A stretch of DNA of 64,000 nucleotides, taken from positions 4,966 through 68,965 of the forward strand of contig NZ_JADMKV010000020.1 of assembly GCF_015476545.1 (NCBI RefSeq), in the 5' to 3' direction. The stretch is from Methylobacter sp. BlB1. GTDB taxonomy: Bacteria > Pseudomonadota > Gammaproteobacteria > Methylococcales > Methylomonadaceae. The number at the start of each line of letters is the position of its first letter. The first letter of the stretch is position 1. Positions 18,602 to 27,360 of this stretch are shown piece by piece. A program made the translations under genes and the position numbers. The notes under the pieces were generated by a model. That model made no database searches. It had not been told where the DNA came from and worked only from the letters and a program-made list of their open reading frames with translations.

Positions 18602-19332
18602 CTAAAAAATCCGTCTTATAAAACCTTATTTTTGGATATATAAACAGTATATGTATTAATAAAAAATACTAAAACTCAATTAAAATCCATACTAAGAACA
18701 CGGCAATTATATTCCGCATTACATAACTCCCGATATCCTGCCTGCTAAGCTAATGAATATCAGAGATTTAAATTGATCGTAAGTTTTTTTATTAATTTTA
18801 AATTTAATCCTGCCAGCAGCCGGATTCAGACTTACGTTACAAATAGCCCCACTATTTTGAAAATAATGATAAATATGTTTTTTATTTATTATTAAAATAC
18901 TATGTCATTGTTGTTGACATTCTCGAATTGCTGTATATGCCATGTCCGCAAGAGCGGGTTGAATCAAGAAAACTGGGATATAAAATACCAATACTTAATA
19001 AATTTTTTCGTCGTTATTTTTTTACTCTTAAAATTGATAAGAGTCAATTATTTTCAATTTCTGAAAACTGGCAATATTTAATTAATTGTAATTGCTGAAT
19101 AAATTTAAGAGTAAGTAATGATATTCGATAGGATTGGGATTATCTGAGGTTCTGTCGTAAATATCCATTTTACAACCAGGATGCCTATAAGGATGTAGGC
19201 AATAAAGCACTAAGAGTAGGTACTTTAGGCGATACAGTGCAGGTATGAAGGAATTAGAGCATCGCTGGAGAGATTGGCGAGAAGGCGGGGCAGGAAATCT
19301 AAAAAGAAGAGAAACTATTTAATGCCTGTAAA

Positions 19333-19348
19333 GGCGACTTCGGTCGCC
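19333..19348. repeat. Short palindrome GGCGAC-TTCG-GTCGCC
   Basis: A six-base stem closed by a TTCG tetraloop, a very stable hairpin. It shares the GGCGACT...GTCGCC core with palindromes at 54023-54074 and 59176-59191, so it is probably one member of a dispersed repeat family. No T-run follows, so it is not a classic terminator. Confidence 0.6.
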
Positions 19349-19661
19349 AACAAGGCATAAAAAGTGATTGAAGCTGGTCCGCGCGCTGCTTAAAAGTATA
19401 GACTAGCTTGAGTCAGGAGACGTTATTTTTCTAAAGCTTGTTTCATTTATGTGTCCCTAGTCCAGGCTGGCGGCAAATGTCGCGATCACTCAAATCTGCG
19501 GAGCCCCTGTCTCTATGTGAGCAACGTGGTGCCGTCGGAAAGTTTGCCTTATTTTGTATGACTAAACGTTTCGGCAAATGCCCGGCCTGACGCTGTGGGG
19601 ATCAGCCAGTTTCTGTTCTGCATCGAACAGCGAAGCCAGTTCTTGCACTGCAATGCGATTG

Positions 19662-19686
19662 GATAGGCTTATGGCATAAGCCTATC
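19662..19686. repeat. Perfect 11-base inverted repeat downstream of the dodecin gene
   Basis: GATAGGCTTAT, a GGC spacer, then ATAAGCCTATC form a perfect hairpin about 65 bases past the stop of the dodecin gene. No T-run follows on either strand. It could be a 3-prime stabilising hairpin of the amgK-murU-dodecin transcript, a weak terminator, or a protein-binding palindrome. Confidence 0.6.
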
Positions 19687-19751
19687 AATCACAATAAGCG
19701 AACAGTTTACTGTCTTTCCCAAATTAGACGAAAGCGCGACAGTTAATATCG

Positions 19752-19961
19752 TTATTCGGTCAGTGCAAATCCGATTTTTATAGTAACCTGCCAGTGGGCA
19801 ACCTTGCCGTTCTCTATATTGCCGCGCGTCTCGACGACTTCAAACCAGCGCATGTCATGAAGGGTTTGGGAAGCCTTGCTGATAGCGTTTTCGATGGCTT
19901 CCTGCATGCTGACGGTTGAGGAGCCAGTCAGTTCTATTTTTTTATAAATATGATCAGGCAT
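19752..19961 (-). CDS. Dodecin family protein
   Basis: A 69-residue protein matching the dodecin family end to end: [20 protein letters not shown], then [18 protein letters not shown] (the Trp that sandwiches flavin in known dodecins) and the [20 protein letters not shown] strand pair. Bacterial dodecins assemble as hollow 12-mers that store flavin or coenzyme A derivatives. The start overlaps the end of murU by eight bases, so it appears to be the last gene of an amgK-murU-dodecin operon, although no metabolic link between these genes is evident. Confidence 0.93.
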   Translation of the reverse strand: MPDHIYKKIELTGSSTVSMQEAIENAISKASQTLHDMRWFEVVETRGNIENGKVAHWQVTIKIGFALTE

Positions 19962-20637
19962 GATTGCTCTCTCTTTGCGTGTAGTAAAGGTCCAGTTCTT
20001 TAAGGCGCTGCGGCGTGCCTATATCCATCCAGAAGCCGCTAAATTTTTGCCCTGATACCCTGCTTTCCGACATGGCTGCTCGCAGTAATGGCGCCAGTTT
20101 TATTTTTCCGACCGGCATATTGCTGAATAGTTCAGGCCGATAGAGACCAATGCCGCTAAAAGTGAATTTCTCGGCGCCGCTTTCAATGACATTGCCGGCA
20201 CTGTCAAGGCCAAAGTCTCCCTGCCTGTTGTGCTCAGGATTGTCGACTAAAATCAGATGAGCCAGATCAATATTCAGGCTTTTCAGTTCATCAAACGGGA
20301 AGTCTGTGGCGATATCGCCGTTGACAACTAAAAAGGTATCATCGCCCAATAAGGGCAGGGCGTTGATGATGCCTCCGGCTGTTTCCAGGCCTTCTTCGCC
20401 TTCGGGCGAATAGCTGATGACGGCGCCGAGCTGATCGCCGTTGCCGAGACGCTCTTCAATTTGCCGGCCCAGGTGGGCGTGGTTGATGATGATTTCATGG
20501 AAGCCCGCCGCTACGAGCTGCGCGATCGTATGTTCGATAAGCGGCTTGCCGGCCGCGGTCAGCAGGGGTTTGGGGGTATGGTCGGTCAAAGGGCGCATTC
20601 TTTCGCCGCGCCCGGCCGCTAAAATCATGGCTTTCAT
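19954..20637 (-). CDS. murU: N-acetylmuramate alpha-1-phosphate uridylyltransferase
   Basis: A 227-residue sugar nucleotidyltransferase starting with [19 protein letters not shown], the nucleotide-binding loop of the family, followed by [16 protein letters not shown] and the metal-binding [14 protein letters not shown]. MurU converts MurNAc-1-phosphate to UDP-MurNAc in the anhydromuramic acid recycling pathway that bypasses de novo synthesis and contributes to intrinsic fosfomycin resistance in pseudomonads. The four-base overlap with the upstream kinase gene amgK, and the divergent lptD, reproduce the arrangement known from Pseudomonas, which sets this apart from generic glucose-1-phosphate nucleotidyltransferases. 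Confidence 0.92.
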   Translation of the reverse strand: MKAMILAAGRGERMRPLTDHTPKPLLTAAGKPLIEHTIAQLVAAGFHEIIINHAHLGRQIEERLGNGDQLGAVISYSPEGEEGLETAGGIINALPLLGDDTFLVVNGDIATDFPFDELKSLNIDLAHLILVDNPEHNRQGDFGLDSAGNVIESGAEKFTFSGIGLYRPELFSNMPVGKIKLAPLLRAAMSESRVSGQKFSGFWMDIGTPQRLKELDLYYTQRESNHA

Positions 20638-21617
20638 AGTTTGGGCAAGACCTGTTCGTGAAGAAACCGTCCAAAATCGGCCAGCTCAGGATAAGCGGCG
20701 CAAACGACGGTGACGTAATTCAGCGTGCGAGGTATGTCTTTCAGGTAACCGGATTTGTTATCCCGGATATGCAGGCGCGAAAAGATGCCGATGGCTTTCA
20801 GGTGCCGCTGCATGCCCATCAGGTCGAACCAGCGTTTAAAGCGAAGCAGATCGCAATCGATAAGGCCTGCCTGCAGGAGTCGCTGGTAATAGTGCGTCAT
20901 CCATTGCTCAATCTGTGATGTGGGCCAGGCTATATAACAGTCGCGCAGCAACGACACCAGGTCATAGGTAACTGGCCCGATAACGGCATCCTGAAAATCG
21001 ATCACGCCGGGCGAATCGGCGTCCAGCACCATCAAATTGCGCGAGTGATAATCGCGGTGGACGCACGTTGTCGGTTGCTCCAGTGCCGATGCGATCAGTA
21101 TGTCATGCAGGCTGCTTCGTAGCGGCTCAGGCATGGCGATGTCCAGTGACTGGTCCAAGAACCAGTCGTCGAAAATGGCCAGCTCTCTCTTCAGCAACGG
21201 CTTGTCATAGGCCGGCAGTCCGCTGTCGAGCTGCGGCGTATTGGCTTGCAGTTTGAACAGGCTGTCGAAAGCGCTTTGATATAAACCGGCAGCAGTATTT
21301 TCATTCAATTGATCGAGAAAGCACTGCGAACCGAAATCTTCAAGCAGTAGAAATCCGTCACTGAGGTTTTGCCGGAATATCGTAGGCACATTGACCTGGG
21401 AACGCGCCAGCAGGTCAGCAATTCTGACGAAGGGCTCGACCTTTTCCTGGGGCGGCGGGGCATCCATGACAATGAATTGTCCTTGCGGCGCTTTAATTCT
21501 GAAGTAGCGTCGGAAGCTGGCGTCACTGGAGGCGGGTTCACAAGAATGGATATCCAATAGCAGATCATTTTCGAGCCAGTCGAGCATGGATAGTGCTCTT
21601 AAGTCTTCAGGCATCAT
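20634..21617 (-). CDS. amgK: N-acetylmuramate/N-acetylglucosamine anomeric kinase
   Basis: A 327-residue phosphotransferase of the APH/choline-kinase fold. The catalytic loop CVHRDYHSRNLMV (about residues 187-199) and the metal-binding VIDFQDAVIGPVTYDL (about 205-220) are intact, and the N-terminal ASSDASFRRYFRI belongs to the ATP-binding lobe. AmgK phosphorylates MurNAc or GlcNAc at C1 to feed MurU. Two ATGs stand in tandem at the start; the first is given. The gene is divergent from lptD across 108 bases. Confidence 0.92.
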   Translation of the reverse strand: MMPEDLRALSMLDWLENDLLLDIHSCEPASSDASFRRYFRIKAPQGQFIVMDAPPPQEKVEPFVRIADLLARSQVNVPTIFRQNLSDGFLLLEDFGSQCFLDQLNENTAAGLYQSAFDSLFKLQANTPQLDSGLPAYDKPLLKRELAIFDDWFLDQSLDIAMPEPLRSSLHDILIASALEQPTTCVHRDYHSRNLMVLDADSPGVIDFQDAVIGPVTYDLVSLLRDCYIAWPTSQIEQWMTHYYQRLLQAGLIDCDLLRFKRWFDLMGMQRHLKAIGIFSRLHIRDNKSGYLKDIPRTLNYVTVVCAAYPELADFGRFLHEQVLPKL

Positions 21618-21637
21618 GTAGAATAGTGGAGTTTAGT

Positions 21638-21643
21638 TATAAT
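21638..21643 (+). promoter_or_regulatory. Candidate -10 box for lptD-surA
   Basis: A perfect TATAAT stands 83 bases before the lptD start within the 108-base amgK/lptD divergent region. No good -35 box lies 16-18 bases upstream, so the call is weak. The region must hold promoters for both directions. Confidence 0.3.
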
Positions 21644-21725
21644 GCTGCGGCAAATTAAGGTAAAATGTCTAATTCAGCATTTTATTCGATTTGTGATTCA
21701 TTAAGCTACTAAACTTATATCCTCT

Positions 21726-24668
21726 ATGCGTCGCCGCCTATTCCTGGTCTTTTTACCCTCTCTCTACACATCTGCCGGTTCTGCCAACGAAGCAGCCTGG
21801 AATTGCGAACAAAGCAAAGACGGCAAGGGGTGGGTTTGCGTGGGTGAAGCAAAACCCGCCGAGAAAGCAAGCGAGGCGCCGGCTCAGACTGCGCCAGTTA
21901 AGGAAGCGCAGCCTTCGACAATTCCCGAGCCTATTCAGAGTGTGCAGCAGCCGGCTGCCCCCGAGCCCGCTCAAGCAACCCGACCCGTTATGCCTGAGCC
22001 CGTCCAAGATGCTGAACCGGCCTTGGCGAAGCCCGATGAAGATGTCAAGCCGGCTGAGACCGAATCCGTGGAAAATGAACAGCCGGTGATACACGAACAG
22101 GATAAGCGGCAGGTTGTAGTCAAGCGCCCGGTCATCACTGATGCCAACGAGCCTGTTCCGGTTGAGATAAAAGGTACTGAAAACAAAACTGCCAGAGTTA
22201 CTGAAAAGCAGCTGCAACCGGGATGGAGTTGTGCGCCTGGCGAGGAGAATCAGAACTGGAGCTGTAACCTGGTCGGCACTGATCCAAAAGGCCAGGCGCA
22301 GGTTGTTGCTGCGGATGAACATCAATTCCGTCTGCTGGATCCGGCTTTCGATTCAGAACAGGAGCGGGTCTTTAACACTTTGCAGACGCAGCTGAAATAT
22401 GATCCGTGGGCAAACTGTTCGGTCGATACGCCGGTATCGCCGCAGTTTGTGCCGGAAAAACACCTGCGCGAAACGTCACCGTTGGAGGTCCGGTCGGACT
22501 ATTCGGAGCTTTTCGATACTGAAATCAGCAGTTATTGGGGCAATGTCCAGATCCACCGAGCCGATCAGCATATCCTGGCGGATACGGCGACTTATGATAC
22601 GGTTTCGGAAACAGTTGACCTGCAAGGCGATGTGTATTACAGCGAAGATGAATTGGCTTTATACAGCGATACGGCCATGCTCAATTTAGCTACCGATCAG
22701 GCCAAATTAAGGGATACGGTGTTTATATCGCCGGCAGCACCGATCAGAGGGCGGGCGAAAGCCGTCTACCGCGACAGCAAGGAGTTGTCGCGCTATAAAG
22801 ATGTTGCCTACACCAGTTGTCGCCCCGGCAATCAGGATTGGGTGGTCCATGCGTCCGAACTTAAAATGAGCGATGCAACCGGTAAAGGCTCGGCCAACGA
22901 TGCCTGGCTGGAATTTAAAGGCGTGCCGGTATTTTATTCGCCTTATCTTTCGTTTCCTATCGATGACAGAAGGATATCGGGCTTTCTGGCGCCTTCTTTT
23001 GGTAGTACGCAGGACGCCGGATTTAATATTTCAGTGCCTTATTACTGGAATATCGCACCTAATTATGATGCGACTTTAAGGCCTCGTTATCTGACAAAAA
23101 GAGGCGTTTTACTGGCAGGCGATTTCCGTTATCTGACCCATATGACAAGGGGCAAGGCAAGTCTCGAATTTATGCCTGACGATTCCTTGCGCGATGAATC
23201 CCGGTACTTTGCAAGACTTTTGAACGATGCTCGGTTTACGAAGCATATCAGTTCACATATTGATCTCAATTATGTATCCGACAAGGACTACTTCAATGAA
23301 TTAGGCAATGCGGTAAGCTTGACCAACTTAAGTTATTTATATAGTCAGGCAGATATCAAATACATTAATGAAGGCGTCTCTTTCATCAATCGCGTGGATA
23401 ATTATCAAAATATTGATAAAGTCATAGCGCCGCAGAATCGTCCTTATCGGCGATTGCCTCAGAGTATATTGAACCTGAATCGAAGCTTCGATTTCATGCC
23501 GCTCGATACGGGTATGAACGCCGAATTTGTTTATTTTCAGCATGAAAAACTGGTCAATGGTCAGCGATTTAACGTTAAGCCGTCAGTCAGCTTTCCGATG
23601 GAAACTGCCGGTGCTTTTTTAAAGCCCAGGCTTTCTTTTCAGTACACGCAATATGAGTTAAGCGAGCAGCAACCGATAAATCAAGGCCAGCCGGATTCCA
23701 TCTCCAGAGCGCTGCCTATAGCTTCTGTCGACAGCGGCCTGTTTTTTGAGCGCGATTTCGATTTTGGCGGAAGCGCTTTTACACATACGATAGAGCCGAG
23801 GTTATTCTATTTGTATATTCCTAAGAAAAATCAGGACAATATTCCATTGTTCGATACTTCGCTCTATGATTTCAATTTCAGCAGCTTGTTTAGAGAGAAC
23901 CGCTTCAGCGGCAGCGACAGGGTACAAGATGCCAACCAGGTTTCAGCCGCCATTACTTCGCGTCTGATTGATCCTGAAACCGGCAAACAAAGGCTAAGAT
24001 TCGATATCGGCGAGATTTTCTATTTCCGGGATAGAGAAGTCGGTTTATGCGGCGGTAACTATTACTCGCCATTATGCAGAATTAACAGGCCGATTGAAAC
24101 CGGCAACTTTTCGAACTTGGTGAGTGAACTAAATGTCCAGTTTACGGATCATTTATCGGTTGACAGCGGTCTTCAATGGAATCCCGATATAAACGACGTC
24201 GTCAGAGGCGACGTCACGCTTCACTATATCAATCAGCCTGATGAGATTATCAATTTAGGTTATCGGTATAGAAAAAATACGGTAGTGACTTTTCCTGACC
24301 GGCGGAATGATATTATCCAGAGTGACATTTCATTCCATTGGCCTGTATACAATGACTGGTATGCGGTGGGTCGCTGGCAATACTCTTTGCTTAATAATGC
24401 CACGCGGGAGAGCTTCATTGGCATCGAAAAAGAAAACTGTTGCTGGCGTTTCCGCCTGATCGGTCGTCGCTGGGTTAACAGTGCCATCGTTAATGCATTT
24501 GGCGATACGGCTGTCAGTGATCTTGAGTTAAGCGCGCTCGATGTAGAAGGTGAAAGCCAGACTGGCGTGTTCTTCCAAGTAGAGCTTAAAGGCTTGACCG
24601 GCGTTGGAGAAAAACTGGATGAGTTCTTCCAGCAGAATATTTATGGTTATCGGAAACCGGAAAAATAA
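21726..24668 (+). CDS. lptD: LPS-assembly outer-membrane protein LptD with long N-terminal extension
   Basis: A 980-residue LptD, longer than the usual near-800. A short signal peptide ends about residue 20 (SAGSA). Residues 25-190 are an unusual extension: two W-x-C...W-x-C modules (AWNCEQSKDGKGWVC and GWSCAPGEENQNWSC) flank a linker rich in Pro, Glu, Ala and Val. Next comes the OstA-like jellyroll (about 265-400; YWGNVQIHRADQHILADTA), which receives LPS from LptA, then the C-terminal beta-barrel that inserts it in the outer membrane. The conserved adjacent cysteines (KENCCWRF, about residue 905) that form disulfides with N-terminal cysteines are present. It is followed twelve bases later by surA, the classical partner. 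Confidence 0.95.
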   Translation: MRRRLFLVFLPSLYTSAGSANEAAWNCEQSKDGKGWVCVGEAKPAEKASEAPAQTAPVKEAQPSTIPEPIQSVQQPAAPEPAQATRPVMPEPVQDAEPALAKPDEDVKPAETESVENEQPVIHEQDKRQVVVKRPVITDANEPVPVEIKGTENKTARVTEKQLQPGWSCAPGEENQNWSCNLVGTDPKGQAQVVAADEHQFRLLDPAFDSEQERVFNTLQTQLKYDPWANCSVDTPVSPQFVPEKHLRETSPLEVRSDYSELFDTEISSYWGNVQIHRADQHILADTATYDTVSETVDLQGDVYYSEDELALYSDTAMLNLATDQAKLRDTVFISPAAPIRGRAKAVYRDSKELSRYKDVAYTSCRPGNQDWVVHASELKMSDATGKGSANDAWLEFKGVPVFYSPYLSFPIDDRRISGFLAPSFGSTQDAGFNISVPYYWNIAPNYDATLRPRYLTKRGVLLAGDFRYLTHMTRGKASLEFMPDDSLRDESRYFARLLNDARFTKHISSHIDLNYVSDKDYFNELGNAVSLTNLSYLYSQADIKYINEGVSFINRVDNYQNIDKVIAPQNRPYRRLPQSILNLNRSFDFMPLDTGMNAEFVYFQHEKLVNGQRFNVKPSVSFPMETAGAFLKPRLSFQYTQYELSEQQPINQGQPDSISRALPIASVDSGLFFERDFDFGGSAFTHTIEPRLFYLYIPKKNQDNIPLFDTSLYDFNFSSLFRENRFSGSDRVQDANQVSAAITSRLIDPETGKQRLRFDIGEIFYFRDREVGLCGGNYYSPLCRINRPIETGNFSNLVSELNVQFTDHLSVDSGLQWNPDINDVVRGDVTLHYINQPDEIINLGYRYRKNTVVTFPDRRNDIIQSDISFHWPVYNDWYAVGRWQYSLLNNATRESFIGIEKENCCWRFRLIGRRWVNSAIVNAFGDTAVSDLELSALDVEGESQTGVFFQVELKGLTGVGEKLDEFFQQNIYGYRKPEK

Positions 24669-24680
24669 TTTTCAGAAAAT

Positions 24681-25970
24681 ATGAAAAGATTGATTGTACC
24701 TGTACTGTTGTGTAGTTTATTTTTCAGCAGTTATGCCGCGCACGCTGAAGTGCTGGACAAAATTATCGCCGTCGTTGAGGATGATGTCATTCTTGACCGT
24801 GAACTGGAGCGGGAGGCGGCAGCTGTAAGGCAGCGGATCGAGGCATCCAACGCCGCTATGCCGCCGAGTTTTATCCTGCGCAAGCAAGTGCTGGAAAGAA
24901 TGATTGTCGATAAGCTGCAACGTCAATTGGCCGAGAGAGCCGGCATTACGGTCGGTGAGGAAATGCTGAACAGCCAGGCAGCCGAGATCGCCCAAAGAAA
25001 TAATATGGACCTGCCTGAGTTTCGGTCCGAACTGGAAAGGCAGGGCATCAGCTATCAAAGCTTTCTGGACAATATACGCAATGAAATTATTATCAGCCAA
25101 TTGCGCGGCAGGGAAATAGGCGGACGCATTAAAGTGACCGACAAAGAGGTCGAGCACTACATGGAAACGCAGGACAAGATTGGCGAAGAGTCTACCCAAT
25201 ATCATCTCGGCCATATACTGATCGCCGTTCAGGAAGCCGCATCCGCGAAGGAAATACAAAAGGCCAAGGCTAAGGCCGATGGTCTGGTTGAAAAACTGCG
25301 CGCGGGCGAGGACTTCACCGAAGCCGCAATGACTCATTCAGATGGCGACAATGCCCTGAAAGGCGGTGATTTAGGTTGGCGGTCCATGGGCGATATACCG
25401 ACCATGTTTGCCGAGGAGGTCGGTAAAATGAAGCCGGGCGATATAGCCGATCCTATCCGCAGCCCCAGCGGTTTTCATATCGTCAAGTTATTGGAGCAGA
25501 AAGGTTCCTTGGATCACCATATGGTAACCAAAACCAAGGTCCGTCATATTTTGATAAAAACCAATGAATTAATTGACGATGCGGAAGCAAGAAAACGCCT
25601 GCTCGCACTAAAAGAGCGGCTGGCCAACGGCGAGGATTTCGCAGCGCTGGCGCGTGCTCATTCTGATGATAAAGGCTCGGCAATAAAAGGCGGCGGCCTC
25701 GATTGGGTGGGACCAGGCGATCTGGTGAAGCCGTTCGAGGAAGCCATGACAAAACTGTCCGTCAATGAAGTCAGCGAGCCTGTGCAAACACAGTTCGGCT
25801 GGCATTTGATTCAAGTGCTGGATCGGGAAAACAAAGACAATAGTGCCGAGTTCAAAAAGAATCTGGTCAGGGACGCCATACGCAAACGGAAAATTGAAGA
25901 AGAAACCGAGCTTTGGGTGCGCAGGCTGCGTGATGAAGCATTTGTGGAAATTTATCAGGATAGGCTCTAA
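24681..25970 (+). CDS. surA: Periplasmic chaperone and peptidyl-prolyl isomerase SurA
   Basis: A 429-residue SurA. The signal peptide ends at AHA (about residue 22), followed by [20 protein letters not shown], the N-terminal chaperone domain (to about 180). Two parvulin domains follow, with [16 protein letters not shown] and [14 protein letters not shown] starting domains one and two, each ending in a GFHIVKLLE or GWHLIQVLD strand. SurA escorts outer-membrane proteins, LptD being a principal client, which explains the tight linkage. The usual next genes pdxA and ksgA are absent here. Confidence 0.97.
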   Translation: MKRLIVPVLLCSLFFSSYAAHAEVLDKIIAVVEDDVILDRELEREAAAVRQRIEASNAAMPPSFILRKQVLERMIVDKLQRQLAERAGITVGEEMLNSQAAEIAQRNNMDLPEFRSELERQGISYQSFLDNIRNEIIISQLRGREIGGRIKVTDKEVEHYMETQDKIGEESTQYHLGHILIAVQEAASAKEIQKAKAKADGLVEKLRAGEDFTEAAMTHSDGDNALKGGDLGWRSMGDIPTMFAEEVGKMKPGDIADPIRSPSGFHIVKLLEQKGSLDHHMVTKTKVRHILIKTNELIDDAEARKRLLALKERLANGEDFAALARAHSDDKGSAIKGGGLDWVGPGDLVKPFEEAMTKLSVNEVSEPVQTQFGWHLIQVLDRENKDNSAEFKKNLVRDAIRKRKIEEETELWVRRLRDEAFVEIYQDRL

Positions 25971-26006
25971 AGTATCGCGATTAACAGTGATCGATTGTAA
26001 AACAGG

Positions 26007-26615
26007 ATGAATGACAGGAATAGTATAACGGCGGAGCCGATCAGCCAAACCGAACCGTTGAAAAATCGCTTGCAGCAGATTCTAAACAGCGAGAATCTGG
26101 AGCCCTATCGCGCATTACTCAGCGTTATAGCCGCTGAACTGGATGCGGATATCTTGGATTGCGCTGCGGCGCTGGTGTATTTAAATCAGCCGGAGGCAGC
26201 CAGACTTCCAGCTGCTTCACGGGAAGAGCAAAAGGCAGCGATAAGGATATTGCCGCCGCTTAATCTGCCGCCCATCAAGATGGTGCGTTATCGTCTGGAT
26301 GTAGGGCGAATCCATCAGGTTACAGCGGAAGAAATCAAAAAGGTGCTGGTTGAAGAATCCGGTGTTGATAAAAATAATATCAACAGGGTGGATATACACG
26401 GTTTATATACTATTATTGAATTACCGGCCGGTATGCCGCCGGATATATTCCAGCACCTGAAAACGGTGGAAATCAATCAACAAAAATTGAACATCGCGCG
26501 GATAAAAGCGCGCAGCGGTAAAAAGCGCGGAAAAAGCAATTTTCGGCGGGGGGCGCGCCAGCGTAATCCTCAGCCGGATAGCCAAAGTTCGGATCTATCC
26601 GGCGTAGGCTGCTAA
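26007..26615 (+). CDS. Stand-alone DbpA/CsdA-type RNA-binding domain protein
   Basis: A 202-residue protein resembling only the C-terminal third of the DEAD-box RNA helicase DeaD/CsdA. Residues 20-62 (LQQILNSENLEPYRALLSVI and following) match the helicase dimerisation region, about 92-165 the DbpA-type RNA-binding fold (MVRYRLDVGRIHQVTAEEIK, VDIHGLYTIIELPAGMP), and 168-190 is a Lys/Arg-rich tail. The helicase core with its ATPase motifs is absent and the frame begins cleanly with ATG, so this is not an obvious truncation within the window. It may bind structured RNA or partner with a separate helicase. The 3-prime end overlaps the convergent hydrolase gene by four bases. Confidence 0.75.
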   Translation: MNDRNSITAEPISQTEPLKNRLQQILNSENLEPYRALLSVIAAELDADILDCAAALVYLNQPEAARLPAASREEQKAAIRILPPLNLPPIKMVRYRLDVGRIHQVTAEEIKKVLVEESGVDKNNINRVDIHGLYTIIELPAGMPPDIFQHLKTVEINQQKLNIARIKARSGKKRGKSNFRRGARQRNPQPDSQSSDLSGVGC

Positions 26616-27244
26616 ATACCGACATAAGGGTTATGGCGCATTTCCTCGCCAAATGTAGACATCGGGCCATGGCCGGGAATAAATGCGACCTGTTCACCCA
26701 AAGGCCACAAATTGTTTTTTATGGAACTGATCAATGTATGAAAATCGCCTTTAGGAAAATCGGTTCGGCCGATTGATCCTCTAAACAACACGTCGCCCAC
26801 AATCGCCAGTTGGGATTGACGGTGGTAAAAAACCACATGGCCGGGCGTATGTCCCGGACAATGCAGGACCTCCAGCATTTCTTCGCCGAATGAGACCTTA
26901 TCGCCATGCGCCAGCCAGCGTGTCGGCGTAAATTCATGACAGACAGGAAAACCGAAAGTCTGACATTGAGCCGCAATTGCATCAATCCAGAACTGGTCAT
27001 CGCGGTGAGGACCGATAATAGGAATATCGAATAAAGAGGCCAGTTCATAAGTGCCTCCGATGTGATCGAGATGACCATGGGTCAGCAAGACAGATTCCAG
27101 CACCGCTTTTTCTTGCTTGACGGCGTCCAGAATCAAATCGACATCGCCGCCCGGGTCGACGACAGCGGCCTTGCCGGTTCGCTCGCAAATCAGTAAAGAA
27201 CAGTTTTGCTGAAAAGCCGTGACGGGAATAATGCGGTATTTCAT
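26612..27244 (-). CDS. Metallo-beta-lactamase-fold hydrolase, YcbL/glyoxalase II-like
   Basis: A 210-residue protein with the metal-binding motif LLTHGHLDHIGG (about residues 53-64), further histidines in LHCPGHTPGHVVFY (about 127-140), an Asp in VGDVLFRGSIGRTDF and a final FIPGHGPMSTFG. The size, without the C-terminal helical domain of GloB, fits the small YcbL-type thioester hydrolases, whose substrate is usually hydroxyacylglutathione or a related thioester. The exact substrate cannot be read from sequence. It runs convergent to the RNA-binding protein gene. Confidence 0.9.
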   Translation of the reverse strand: MKYRIIPVTAFQQNCSLLICERTGKAAVVDPGGDVDLILDAVKQEKAVLESVLLTHGHLDHIGGTYELASLFDIPIIGPHRDDQFWIDAIAAQCQTFGFPVCHEFTPTRWLAHGDKVSFGEEMLEVLHCPGHTPGHVVFYHRQSQLAIVGDVLFRGSIGRTDFPKGDFHTLISSIKNNLWPLGEQVAFIPGHGPMSTFGEEMRHNPYVGI

Positions 27245-27360
27245 ATCGGCAGACTATTAAATAAAAAAATTTTACCATCAACCTGCAAATATGCAGCGTA
27301 TTAGATCAAATTCGGCGCCAAAAGTAGGTTAAAGAACAAAAAGCTGTTATTGTAATTACT

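Larger units (their letters stand above)
18602..19751. other. Intergenic region upstream of the CIS operon
   Basis: A 1150-base gap with no convincing gene. The part nearest the CIS operon (about 18602-19120) is strongly AT-rich with many A and T runs, unlike its GC-balanced surroundings; it should hold the CIS promoter, but no clean pair of -35 and -10 boxes was found on the minus strand. The rest (19120-19751) is of ordinary composition and contains two palindromes, listed separately, and several short open frames without homology. It may be a decayed gene or an insertion scar. Confidence 0.6.

Noticed and set aside
18900-18950. TTGACA (about 18913) followed by TATATG on the plus strand as a promoter
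   Set aside because: The spacer is only 14 bases and there is no plus-strand gene downstream.
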